From: Chondrosia reniformis
Lineage: Eukaryota > Porifera > Demospongiae > Chondrillida > Chondrillidae
Assembly: GCA_947172415.1 (NCBI GenBank)
Contig: OX359196.1
Span: 5,891,901-5,955,900, forward strand
DNA length: 64,000 nt
Direction of reading: 5' to 3'
Below, one piece after another: positions 1-11,257 of the stretch (within the stretch, counting starts at the first letter, position 1; each line of letters begins with the position of its first letter). The notes beneath the pieces are model-generated. The model worked only from the letters and a program-made list of their open reading frames with translations, was not told the DNA's origin and made no database searches. The position numbers and the translations under genes are program-made.

Positions 1-1047
1 TTTGCCAGACTTAGAGAAATCTATGGGACAAATCTAGAACAGTATCGACAGTCTTTCTTTATTCATGATTTGAAAGATGTTGAGAGTAGTGGAATGTTGG
101 AGAAGTTCACAGAAGGAAAGAGTGGAAGTTTCTTTTATTTCAGTAGGGATTTCCACTTTATAATCAAGACTGTCACAGATGAAGAAATAGATGTTATGAA
201 ACGCATCTCTATTCCCTATTTTCATTACATGCAGGAGAATCCAGATACCTTTCTTCCACGATTTTTTGGTTTACATCGCGTCAAGCTTGCCAAAGAGCAG
301 AAATTTATCAATGTAATAGTAATGGATAACATCTTTTATACTCCCTACAAGTTGAAAATTGATGTAAAATATGATTTAAAGGGATCTACCCTCGGGAGAC
401 AGGTCCTAAAGAAGCACGTAAGCTCAAGGGATCGTTATAAAGGTACATTAAAAGATCTGGATCTAAAGGACAAACTTCATATTGGCCCTGACAACAAGGA
501 TCGACTGATGAAGCAACTTGCAAAGGACAGCCTTTTTCTCAGTGAACATCATATAATGGATTACAGCTTGCTCCTCGGTGTACACCATTGTACCACGGAA
601 CTTCCAACCAGCGAATCATCCAACCTTGTAGAGACGGCCTGGAGTTGCAATGATTTTGCTGTGATTGAGGATCAGTCTCCCAGCTCTCAGACTGCCCCCC
701 AGGGTGATGCATCCAGAACAGCGGACCACTCCAATGTGGTGCACACACCGTGGTTCAGGCAGTATTATGGGGGACTTCCCAGCTTAGTCTCTGACCAGCC
801 AATTGCGGTCGATGATGCCACAGGTGAAACAGAACTTTCAACCTTATCCGTCTCTGCTCCCAAATCTTTTCAAGACTTCTACTTTATTGGGATCATTGAC
901 ATTTTGCAAGAATATAATTTAAAGAAGAAATTGGAGCACTTTGCAAAGTCTCGCATCCTATGTCATGATCCTCACTCCATTTCATCCATAAATGAGAGGG
1001 ACTATTGCACTAGATTTCAATCCTTTATGGATGAAATCTTTGATTAA
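1..1047 (+). CDS. Phosphatidylinositol-4-phosphate 5-kinase, C-terminal part (5' end outside window)
   Basis: The frame is open from base 1 to TAA at 1045-1047, so the N-terminus lies upstream. Seen: a PIPK catalytic core with the G-loop-like GKSGSFFYFS, the lysine stretch FIIKTV, the signature YDLKGSTLGR, the catalytic-loop MDYSLLLGVHH and the metal-binding IGIIDILQ. An insert of about 105 residues separates the last two. The activation loop carries KKLEH; type I (PI4P 5-kinase) enzymes have this Glu where type II enzymes have Ala, so I infer PI(4,5)P2 synthesis from PI4P at membranes. The C-terminal SSINERDYCTRFQSFMDEIF fits the family end. At least 349 codons are intron-free, unlike every neighbour. 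It could be a type I or plant/fungal-like PIP5K; the subclass is unsure. Confidence 0.88.
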   Translation, partial: FARLREIYGTNLEQYRQSFFIHDLKDVESSGMLEKFTEGKSGSFFYFSRDFHFIIKTVTDEEIDVMKRISIPYFHYMQENPDTFLPRFFGLHRVKLAKEQKFINVIVMDNIFYTPYKLKIDVKYDLKGSTLGRQVLKKHVSSRDRYKGTLKDLDLKDKLHIGPDNKDRLMKQLAKDSLFLSEHHIMDYSLLLGVHHCTTELPTSESSNLVETAWSCNDFAVIEDQSPSSQTAPQGDASRTADHSNVVHTPWFRQYYGGLPSLVSDQPIAVDDATGETELSTLSVSAPKSFQDFYFIGIIDILQEYNLKKKLEHFAKSRILCHDPHSISSINERDYCTRFQSFMDEIFD

Positions 1048-1423
1048 TTGTGATTCTATTGATCTCTGGTCCACGCATCATCATCACTTCCTATTTTATA
1101 TTACTTGTAAGCATTTTGCAAGTGTTGTATCATTTGTAGATAACTAATAATCCTGCATGTTAGTTATGCATAGCATAGCATTATATTTCCCATTAATTTC
1201 TTCTTCTTTGTAGATTAAATTATAATCCCATTAATACATCACATCTGCGATTTTAATAATATTCATAGTAGCCATTTTAATATACGTATATCATTTGAAG
1301 AAGTAAAATGCATGCATATCATCTCAAAAATGTGAAAAAATTACAAGAATTTCCAGCATTAGTATATTTATGTCTGGAGTTGAGATAGACGGATAAACAA
1401 CCAATTATTTGGCTACTCTGGAT
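1048..1423. other. Convergent 3' spacer between PIP5K and ETFDH
   Basis: AT-rich spacer between two convergent stop codons. I see no further gene, only short AT stretches and possible polyadenylation signals. Confidence 0.5.
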
Positions 1424-4400
1424 CTACATTCCATTATAGGCAGGGCCTCCACCTCCCTCTGGCGGTACCCAGTTAATGTTCTGACTTGGATCCTTAATAT
1501 CACATGTTTTGCAGTGAATGCAATTCTGTGCATTTATCTGTAGTCTCATCTCTCCATCTTCACCCTGGATGTACTCGTAGACACCTGCTGGGCAGAACCT
1601 CTGTTCGGGACCATCAAACAGCTCAAAGTTGTGTTGTACTGGAACCTCATCATTCATCAGAGTCAAGTGGGCGGGCTGATCATGGTCATGATTGGTCCCC
1701 GTCAGAGCTACCGATGACAGCAAGTCAAAACTGATGGTTCCATCTGGTTTCGGATACTCAATGGGCTGACACTCAACTTTAGGCTTCAAAGACACATGAT
1801 CAGGACGGTGATGTTTCATGGTCCATGGTTCCTTTCCTCTCAACAGCCAAGAGAAGACTCCAGTGTACGCTATACCTCCCAAGTACCCCAAACGGGAGTT
1901 AAAAGCAGGTCTGACATTTCTCACTTGCTGCAGCTCCTTCCATAACCAACTGTCCCTCATTCTATCCTCAAAGCTTTCCATATATAGCCCTGTAGGAGCA
2001 TATCAGAGGAATAGATACGTTGATGTAGATAGGATCTTTAAAATAGGCATTTCATTCCCACCTACGTATATATATCACAGTAACAGTAATAGTACATATA
2101 CACACACATATGTATATATGTATACATATATGCCTACTATATTTAACAGTGTATTTTCCTGTACATACGTACATACATGCTGTATTTTAGTAAATTGTAA
2201 GTCAAAGAAAAGTTATTCATGTACATACATACGTACTTGAAGACTACCAAAATAGTCAGTTCACCAGTAAAGATATACAATGCACAAGTCAGGTCTAAGT
2301 AAATGTCAGTTTGAATTTATAAGTTTCTGATTTAATCAAAACCTAAAGTACGTACGTACCTCCTTCGACATTGATACACAACACATGTTAATATACAATA
2401 TAAACATATTATGTATGTACGTACATTAGAATTACATATAGAATTAGAAGTGTGTACCTTTAGTGGCAGAACTTGTCTCCTTGTTTAAAGCTTCAAAGGC
2501 TGCTTCTGCGGCCAACATACCAGATTTCATGGCCGTATGGGATCCCTTAATCTTTGGCACATTCATGAATCCAGCCTCACAGCCAATCAGTCCCCCGCCA
2601 GGAAATGCCAGCTCGGGGATGGACTGCATACCTCCCTCGTTAAGAGCCCTGGCCCCGTAGCCAATCCTCTTGCCATTCTCAAAGTAATGCCTCACAGATG
2701 GATGATGCTTGAATCTCTAGAAGAGCAACAGTGCACACTGACCACATTATTACATTATTTATCAATAGTATTATAAATACAGTTATCAGGTATAGTGAAG
2801 CCTCTACAGTCAGAACTTATAAAATTGTCCTTATTTCAGAGAACAGAATAATAGAAAATGTACATAAGTCATTAGGCTATATCACAGTATATGAATACAC
2901 ACCTGAAATTCCCTAAATGGATTGATGTATGGATTGCTGTAGTCCAACCCCATCACCATGCCAACAGCAATTAAAGAACTGTCACCTTCATTCAAATGGT
3001 ATAAAAATGTACCTCCATATGTTCTTAAGTCCTATACAACAGAAGAGGGTATACAGCAATACAAGGTATAGGATAACTACCAGACCCTTTCTTGCCAACC
3101 CTGTTACATCATCAAATAAATATGGAGGCAAGATAGCAGTCTGGCTATGCAAGACTTGGTATACAATATAAGCCATGTCTAGATATCTCGCATTCAGTCT
3201 TACCAATGGCCATCCTACTGTATGCTCTACACGGCCAGGTTTGTGCTTAGCTTTGTCAATCTCCCAGAGCTACGTGTGCAAGTTGTAAACAACAACATAA
3301 ATAAACAGAGTAGCACCTCGATGACAACAGCACATTAGCACCTCCTTAAATCCAATTCCATAGGTCTGATGTTGACAATTCTTTCTCAAATCAAACCTCT
3401 TCATTATGCTCTTCCCAAGGGAACCGTGACAGCCTTCTGCAAATAAGGTAACTTTCCCATGCAGTTCCATGCCACACTCAAAGTTGTCCTAAGCATAGAA
3501 ATATAAAAACGATAGTCCACAAAAGTGCACAAAGTGAAACAGTGACAACCTTGGGAGAACCGTCCTTAGCAATGCCAACATCTCCGGTGGCAATCCCCTT
3601 GACACTCCCATCCTCATGAAAGAGAACCTAGAAAAGTACAAAAATGTGAATTTGTGACATGAAAGGTCTACCTCACTGCCTCTAATACCAAAATAGCTAC
3701 ATGCATGTTCACCTACGTAATAATAAAATAGCTACATGCATGTTCACCTAATACCAAAATAGCTGCATGCATGTTCACCTAATACTAAAATAGCTACATG
3801 CATGTTCACCTACATAATACCAAAATAGCTGCATGCATGTTCACCTACATAATACCAAAATAGCTGCATGCATGTTCACCTAATACCAAAATAGCTACAT
3901 GCATGTTCTCCTAATACCAAAATAGCTGCATGCATGTTCACCTAATACCAAAATAGCTACATGCATGTTCACCTAATACTAAATAGCTGCATGCATGTTC
4001 ACCTAATACCAAAATAGCTACATGCATGTTTACATAATACTAAAATAGCTGCATGCTGAGTCACCTCTGAGGCTGCTATCCCTGTATATATCTCCACTTC
4101 CATGGCCTCAGCCTGCTCACCCAGCCAACTGACTAGATGTCCGAGCCTGGTCACATAGTTGCCATGGTTATTTAAAAACAGACCTGAAAAACAACATTAT
4201 CTGTATAAGTATGGATAATTATTTATGCTAAAATAGCATATAACTTGGATATCAATTGCATTACGTATATCTGATTCAATCAGTCAAATGATTTATAAAA
4301 TATGACACTGCATGACTCCATTGGTTGGCTAGTTATTGCAGAATATTATTCTTAATGTAGCTATTTCTTCCTTTACATTCTTATTTTACTTGTACATTAA

Positions 4401-5245
4401 TATTGAATAAATATTGAATGTTTTATGGAACACTTATAACAATAGATGATCAATATACGTATACTCACCAGGTAGCTTGACATATATTGGTATTCGTTTC
4501 TTTTCAGTTAAAATTCCAAATTTATCTGATGTCACAGGAGTGTTGAGTGGAGCCTGAATATACACAAAAATGTGGTATACCAATGAATAGCACATTTCAT
4601 GAATACTTGATGTAATATATAAGCAATAATGTGATAACATTGCATCATCACTGTTGTTGCATAAGAATCCAAACAAAATAGAAATATCACATCTCCTACT
4701 GACTCCTCTTTCTTTCCAATCTGGAAACAGCTCATTAAGAGCCCTAGGCTCTACAACAGCACCAGAAAAGGTGTGTCCTCCAATCTGCGATGCCTTCTCC
4801 ACAACACACACTCTGACATCAGTCCCCGCCTCTTTAGCTAACTGCTTCAGCCTAATGGCAGCTGCCAGGCCGGCAGGGCCTGCTCCAACAATCACTACAT
4901 CTGACTCGTCGCTGACACGTGACAAGTCTACATCTATATAACCCAATATGTGAGCAACACGTTTAGCTGACTGATCATCACTTGTGACGCAATGAAAATC
5001 TGACAATTTTACTTCACAGGTGTACCTTTCCATCTTGGGTCGCTGTCCCTCGGAACAACGCTGTAATGGGTGGTCAACTTGGGGCTGGTATATGCCACGC
5101 AAGTACTGTGAAGTCCTCTGATTATTCTACCTGTATCTAAAGTAAAGCGCATCACCATAGGGATGCTCGTAGTGGTTCTTAAACTAGAGAAGTTAAACAG
5201 ATTCGCCATACCTCTAGATCTTCCCAAGAAGAGTCGCAGCAACAT
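1424..5245 (-). CDS. ETFDH: Electron transfer flavoprotein-ubiquinone oxidoreductase, mitochondrial
   Basis: Inner-membrane FAD and 4Fe-4S enzyme passing electrons from ETF (fatty-acid and amino-acid oxidation) to ubiquinone. I resolve ten in-phase exons: 5026-5245, 4704-4927, 4469-4553, 4065-4182, 3550-3627, 3342-3488, 3204-3269, 2903-3031, 2458-2716, 1424-1989. The start [12 protein letters not shown] is Arg-rich without acids, consistent with a mitochondrial presequence. The FAD dinucleotide fold is [20 protein letters not shown]. The middle has [18 protein letters not shown] and [16 protein letters not shown]. The C-terminal cluster motif is [19 protein letters not shown] followed by [12 protein letters not shown], nearly identical to the human end. 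Full length for the family. Exon 2 ends at a weak GTCAGT donor. Intron 5 (between exons 4 and 5) holds a 31-bp minisatellite and the intron at 3032-3203 a MITE fragment. Identity is secure; individual junctions are predictions. Confidence 0.95.
3118..3155. mobile_element. Fragment of hairpin MITE
   Basis: 38 bp in an ETFDH intron (AATATGGAGGCAAGATAGC... GCAAGACT) match the right arm of the hairpin element at 11552-11651 with only a few differences. The left arm is eroded. Confidence 0.55.
3702..4056. repeat. Intronic minisatellite, about 31-bp unit
   Basis: About eleven head-to-tail copies of a unit containing AAAATAGCTACATGCATGTT, alternating GCTACATGCATG and GCTGCATGCATG, inside the ETFDH intron between exons 4 and 5. 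Some units carry a 4-base CTAC insertion. Confidence 0.9.
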
Positions 5246-5369
5246 CGTGTGTATATATGTCTACAAGATTACGAAATTGCGCAATAAGAGATGACCTTTC
5301 TATGGTCTCCATGGAAACAGTTTTCAGAAAATGGCGTATCTCTGCTAATCAGGATTGAGTTATTTAATA
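5246..5369. promoter_or_regulatory. Putative bidirectional promoter, ETFDH / FAM47-like
   Basis: Only 124 bp separate the divergent start codons of ETFDH (5245, -) and the FAM47-like gene (5370, +). A shared promoter is inferred from spacing; no core element was identified. Confidence 0.45.
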
Positions 5370-8300
5370 ATGTCACACAAGTACGACTTAATAACATACC
5401 CAACTCAAAAGTCACGAAGGCCCAAGTACCAGCCTTGGTAAGTTTTATTTTTGTTTCATTCTTAATAACCCGTCAAATCGTGTTTACATATAGGTACAAG
5501 GAAAGGCTTGAATTAAAATACTTGAGAAGAAATCCCAATTCTGCGTCACTAAACAGCCGAAATTGGGTATTTGTGCACAGTAATCTTGATGACATGAGAA
5601 CGGGTGTCCCTCTAATTAGCCAAGGAAAAGACATGGTCGTAAAGGTAGGATAGAAACTTTAAAAGAATTTGAAAACACTGTTATATCTCTTATGTTCTAC
5701 TATATAGAGCAAAAACAATCTAGTGCCCTTGATTAATTCAAAACTAGATCTGTCAAGAGCCTCCAGCTCCACTGAGATGCATCATGTTGAGAAAGTCCTA
5801 CAACCAGCCAACACTGAGCAGTCAGCAACCTTATATACCAAGTATGACCAAATGATGTAACATTCAACCATCCAAGTTGTGCACCTCCTGTTATCACATC
5901 CTTAGGCTTGGTCCCCGACGGCAGAAACAGTTCCTTCATTTGCACACATTGTTGAGAGATCTTCAGTCCCATCCACTTGCCATATATCCTCATTTGGAGG
6001 AGTCAGTTCCTCCAGAGGTTAGCCTTATAAGGTTATGCTACACTGTGCATAATATGCCTTTAGGTGTACTATATCACTTTCCCACGACATGGTCTCTTAT
6101 ATGTACGTATGTTGGGTTTTGTTAACTAGGTTTTGTAGTGGTGTTAATTATAATCCCAACATACGCTTGTAGACTTAGACTTAAGTCATGCTCATTATTT
6201 AGATGTTTGATGCAGTGCTGGTGCAGCTGGACCCAGAACTTAAGGCCCATAACAGTGAAGTTGAGGTACTCAGGATGGATGTGCGATCATCCAACAGTTA
6301 ATGTGTTCAATAAGACATCATTCATTTATTAAAGCATACACAAGTGGACTTTAGTTCCACTCATTAGCTCATTATGCTCCTCAGAGGGTATGAGTGGGTG
6401 GGGTAAATCCAGAATCAAATGATGATGATACACAGATCCAATCCCTATGTACATACAAACATATGTATGTACATACCCATTTTTAACATATACATAAATA
6501 TAAATATTTACAGTTAGCAGAGGGTGATCGTTTGACACCTAGAGTTTTGGATGCTGTTGTGGAAGAGGATGAACAAGAAAATGCTGATGAAGTCTTTGAG
6601 AGTGGTAGTATTGATGTACGTGTAGCCATGAGTAGACATCTGTCATCACTTTAGAGCTACAGTGTGTAATATACGTACGTATATACTATATCTTACATAT
6701 ACGTATATTGTTCCTTTACCCCATAGTCATGTATAATTAAGTGTTTATTAATAAAATATCTTACATACGTACATCTACATACATGTGTATTATAAACACA
6801 TGCTATACTGGATACATTTTGAAAGAAATCTCATTTATTCAATTTCTGTGTATTCAAATGATTTTCACAATTTGAAAAATTACAACATTTCCTACTGTGT
6901 ATGGACATAAAGCCTTAATGAATGTTTAATTTGAAATATTTGCTGAATACAAATTTGTTTCAAATCGAAAAGGTTTCATTTAATATGTGTACCATTATCC
7001 CTTTAGGCTGATGAAGGTGGTTCCCCATTAAGTGATAACCATGACTCTCCTAACACAAAGCCCTCTGAAATATACAAATGGCCTCTGAAGCATTCTGAAA
7101 GAGAGATCGAGGAAGCAAAGTTGCAAGAAAGGTTAAGGAACAAAGTCATATCCCCAACACAGGTACAGTACCTGCCCAACTGTGAACTTTAAAGTTTCTT
7201 TGTTGAATATTTCTTCTTTAAAACTGTCAGGAGAAGAGAGTAACAGAAGTGACACAAGAACTATGTGAATGGATGAAAAATTTGGTAAGATTAATATTTG
7301 CACATGTTGTTATATTGTATTACTTACGTAACTGTGTACGTAAGTACAGATGAACATACTTGTATCCTCATCCAAAACTCTAGATATGACATATCAAAAA
7401 AATTGGTGCTAGATTGTTCATGTATACATATGTATGTACATATACATACACATGCAACATTCATTACAGTACGGCATTTTGACCAGTCTTGATGTATACC
7501 TTCATTACTTGTGTGTAATTTTGCTTAGAATCAAAATGATGATCAAGATACATTGGATGATGAGACCATTCGTAAATTATTTGCAAGCGACTCTGAAACA
7601 ACTGTGAGTTAAATCTGAACTTACACCTTAGATCTCGACCTATTACCTTTGACCTTTCAGCCTAGCACCATGGCAACCCAAGTTGTGGAACTTGTTAATA
7701 TTCCAGCTAGCTTGAGGGAACAATTTCAAAGTAGGGAAGTGTCTGCTGCCACTTCAAGCAGAGACTATAAGATCAGAAGGATGCCGCCAGCCATACCAAA
7801 TGAGAGGCCTGCTCAGCATGTCAAGACGAGGTATGGTGCTTGGTATTTGTCTCCCCGAACATGGAGGGTATTGAAGGGCAATGAGGTAAATATATAGAAG
7901 ACCTGGAGTGCAGCAATATTCCTAAGAAATATGGTAGACATCAAGTTTTGTACTAATTGTTCTTCTTTTCTCCACTGGGACAGAAAGGTGTTCCTGGGAA
8001 TGCCACCCTTCATTAGTGACCCTAGGAGTCTTTGTCTTCTATAAGTCCTAGTGTCATGCATAGAGAGCTGAGGTATTTCAAGGGACTGTAAAAGAGAATA
8101 CAGGATCACTACTTTAAGGTGGAATTCACAACATAATTCCCCAGTGGGGAAATGTGGAAGAGAAGAAACCCGTATCCTCATTCTAAATTGTATCCATCAA
8201 CACAGACAGAAATCATTGAACTTCCTATGGCAATGTAAAACAATCAACTGACTGGAAGATGTTTCAACCCATAGGCCTTCATCAACTGAAATAACTCTAA

Positions 8301-9240
8301 AATAGAACATAATTAAACAAGGGAGGCTCATGAATTTGGTATTTCTGTCTAACTAGCCCATGACTATATAGTCCTACTTGCATATCTATCACAGCCATTT
8401 ATGTGGTGTTTTAGATAATGTACGTATATACTATTTGCATTCATAATGTAAACATCCATTAAATACGTGTTAACATCCTTAAATGATCATCCATTTAACT
8501 ATGTACATAAACATCCATTAAACCATGTACATAAACATCCATTTAACCATGTACATAAACATCCATTTAACCATGCACATGAACATCCATTAAACCATGC
8601 ACATGAACATCCATTAAACCATGCACATGAACATCCATTTAACCATGCACATGAACATCCATTAAACCATGCACATGAACATCCATTAAACCATGCACAT
8701 GAACATCCATTAAACCATGCACATGAACATCCATTTAACCATGCACATAAACATCCATTTAACCATGCACATAAACATCCATTTAACCATGTACATAAAC
8801 ATCCATTTAAAAAATGAAAATGCATTCAAATGTGAAAATGTGTAAGAAAACCTTAATTTTCATTATTTATTATTTGTAGATGCTCCGTGATCCACATGAG
8901 CTAGCTAAGGAACTTGAAGGTCAAACTCAGACATCCCTTAATCTCTCACTTGATGAGACTTTAGCAGAAACACATGGAGCAAAAATATTCAAACAATACA
9001 TTGCTAACGAGAAGCCGACTGCAAAGTTACCCTACGTAAGTCACTATACGTAGATGTAATTTACATTGTGACATCCGTATGTTTTATGTCAGGCTTCACT
9101 AAGACCTGTAAGATAAGATTATCGTACTTTTCAGAACCCTCTTTATGTACTTATTTATTTGTACTCAGTTTCTAAAGAAAACACCTGTACTACCAAGAGT
9201 AAAGCCAGCCTTCCGAAGTGACATACATAGCAAAAGCTAG
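5370..9240 (+). CDS. FAM47/FAM47E-like protein
   Basis: Twelve in-phase exons give about 460 residues: 5370-5437, 5494-5644, 5708-5856, 5906-6017, 6203-6265, 6514-6615, 7007-7162, 7231-7284, 7529-7603, 7661-7885, 8880-9035, 9169-9240. The ATG at 5370 was chosen because it stays in frame through exon 2. Family marks: SHPLAIYPHLEESVPPE near residue 120, like the FAM47E segment with LAMYPNLEEDMPP; TRYGAWYLSPRTWRVLKGNE before exon 11; and a C-terminal HGAKIFKQYIANEKPT resembling the family's HGTxxFKEFI. The middle is acidic and probably disordered. Human FAM47E has been linked to chromatin/arginine-methyltransferase regulation; the role here is unknown. The family call rests on remembered motifs. 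Confidence 0.65.
7947..8320. repeat. Dispersed repeat copy in FAM47-like intron 10
   Basis: About 7965-8040 resembles segments at 15625-15720 and 50020-50120: 'ctggg..cagaaaG', 'ctgggaat..cacccttcatcagtgaccct'. The rest of this interval holds other degenerate inserted sequence (for example 'gatgtttcaacccatagg', resembling 40510-40540 inverted). No coding capacity. Family boundaries are unclear. Confidence 0.5.
8462..8812. repeat. Intronic minisatellite, 24-bp unit
   Basis: About fourteen copies of a 24-bp unit (AACCATGCACATGAACATCC plus ATTT/ATTA) in intron 10 of the FAM47-like gene. The unit is a multiple of three, so both strands read through as repeat peptides. I treat these as artefacts. 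Confidence 0.93.
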
Positions 9241-9342
9241 CTATATGTTTATATTGTATATATGTATATTTACCATAATCATAATTATACATTAATTGCA
9301 AGTTTATTGGAGACATATATATACGTACGTATACGTTGAAGG

Positions 9343-10758
9343 ATGTCGGATGAGGAGTCGCGTCCTGCAAAAAGGACGTATAGGTGGTCACCCAAGCGTG
9401 TGACCTCGGAGAATAGAAGAGATTCCGAGTCTAATTACTTAGAAGATGTTGATTCTTCCAAATTGAGAGTGACGAAGCTACCTTTACCGCGAAATACGTT
9501 ACTACAGGCAGCTTCTAGATACACGTCTAAAGTAAGCTTATTGTGCAGTCTATATAGTACTGTGACTCGTGCAAGCTATACGTATATAAAGCTAGCTTAC
9601 TTATCAAACAAAACTCTATATAATTTTGGCAATGGTTTTATATTTAATTTATAGTTCCTGGACAAATTAGAAGGAGCGAAATCCGATGATGCCCCGCCAT
9701 TAACGGTAGAAAGTCATTTTTCACAGTCTGAAAACTGGGACCAAGCACCTGGGGAATATCTTGATATTCGCTTACCAGGCGAAAAGATTTCAGGAGTGGA
9801 TTTCTGTCGAGTATGTCTCATTCCAGCCGTGTACCTTCTCCTTGCAGCGGCAGCTGTAATTACCGTAACTTTTGCACTGATGAATACTATTGAAAGCTTA
9901 AATCAATCGGTTGTAGAAGTGGAGAATGTCAATCTAGCAGAAAACAATACAGTTATGCTAATAATTATTCCAGGTGGAGCTATATTTAGAGGATGCATGC
10001 TTTCCAATATACGCGATATTGGTCTGAGAAATACACTAACCGTAGCAGAGGACACGAATAACTGTATCTATGCTAATATCTCTTATTTCTCAAATGGAAA
10101 TGATTCAACGAGTTTAATGGCGTTTGAAGGGCCTTCAAATTTCTCTCAAACTTTAAGTATTAGCTATACTCTTCAAAACACTTCAATGGAATACATTGGC
10201 CTAGAATTCAGAATTAGTGATAGCCCTGCTGGATTCAATAAAACAGACATTGTCAATAAAATTAAACTGGATGCACTAATGCAGGAAGAAATGATCAAAG
10301 AAACAAGTTTATTTCCATCAGATATGCTTACTAGATTAAAGATAAAGAAACAAGTCCACCAAAGTTTAACTAGGGAAAAATCTGTGGAATTTAGCTATGA
10401 AGCTAGTTATGCGAAATATAATGCTGACAATTTCATACCAGAGAGGAAGAGAGTTAAACATTTTGAAATCACACTCCAATGGAAGAGTCAAAGCTATTTG
10501 GTGTTCACAAATAATATTAAGACATCTCCCTGGACAGCTGCAGGCGCTTTAGCAGGGTTTCTCCTTATACTTTGGAAAGGCTTTGAACTAAGTAGAGCTC
10601 TGATAAAGAAATTTAGAAGTGAATGGAAGAAAATTAAAGAGAGAAAAGGAATGATTGATGCAGAGAAAAAGAGGCTACAAGGGGAGTTTGAGAAGAATAG
10701 TTTAATTTCCAGTTTACCAAATGGAGCTTATATTGAATTTAAAAACAGTAAAAGTTGA
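9343..10758 (+). CDS. Proton-activated chloride channel homologue (TMEM206/PACC1-like)
   Basis: Two exons, 9343-9531 and 9655-10758, joined in phase, give 430 residues. Topology matches PACC1: cytosolic N-terminus, TM1 about residues 116-140 (CLIPAVYLLLAAAAVITVTF), a large extracellular loop with many N-glycosylation sequons, TM2 about 353-380, and a short basic C-tail. Sequence marks: IIPGGAIFRGC like human ALYPGQAQLLSC; FEGPSNF like VQGPREV; and TSPWTAAGALAGFLLILWKG aligning with human TANPWNTIALLCGAFLALFK. Lys371 aligns with human Lys319, the anion-selectivity residue. In vertebrates the protein is a trimeric acid-activated Cl- channel of plasma membrane and endosomes. The N-terminus (about 115 residues before TM1) is longer than human. 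It follows the FAM47-like gene by 102 bp. Confidence 0.82.
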
Positions 10759-11257
10759 GAAAACTTCTGAAATGTTAATTTCCTCAAAGTCCATTTATTT
10801 TGGTAAACATTAAACCTTATGTTGTTAACTTTCAGTTTTAATCTAGTAACTACACCATACATATAAACATATACATCATTAATATACGTACATACACAAA
10901 AACCATCCCCAGTAAAATATATATACACTAGTAACTCAATAGCTATAAAAACATTGTTAACCGGTTAAAATTCAAGATGTAAATCTAAAAAAGCTATTAA
11001 ATAGACAACTTGTGGTTTATTTTACATTTCACAACCCTATTTTTTAGCTCTTCACAGCCCTATTAAAATTTGGACCATGTGAAAAATCCCCATTAAAATT
11101 TGGACCATGTGAAAAATCCCCATTAAAATTTGCACCCTGTGAAAAATCCCCATTAAAATTTGCACCATGTGAAAATTTGGGCCCTATTAGATTTTCTAAC
11201 CATTAATATTACTGATGACAGTGATAATATATATATACGGTACATATGAATGTAAAT
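10759..11257. other. Convergent 3' spacer, repeat-bearing
   Basis: Spacer between the stop codons of the PACC1-like gene and MRPL22. Besides a 30-bp tandem repeat (11061-11178) and AT-rich microsatellite-like sequence I see no gene. Confidence 0.6.
11061..11178. repeat. 30-bp tandem repeat, four copies
   Basis: Four consecutive 30-bp copies containing ATTAAAATTTGGACCATGTG, the later ones with TTTGCACC variants. Confidence 0.9.

Noticed and set aside
1..1047. Type II PIP4K assignment
   Set aside because: The activation loop has KKLEH with Glu, not the Ala found in type II enzymes.
3702..4056. CRISPR array (regular direct repeats)
   Set aside because: Units are contiguous with no unique spacers, in an intron of a eukaryotic gene. 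The same applies to the arrays at 8462, 13085 and 31900.
5291..5369. Upstream ATG at 5291 as start of the FAM47-like gene
   Set aside because: That frame meets a stop right after splicing to exon 2; the ATG at 5370 stays in frame through twelve exons.
8467..8825. His-rich and Cys/Leu-rich repeat ORFs on both strands
   Set aside because: They translate a 24-bp intronic minisatellite; flanking coding exons of the FAM47-like gene join in phase across it.
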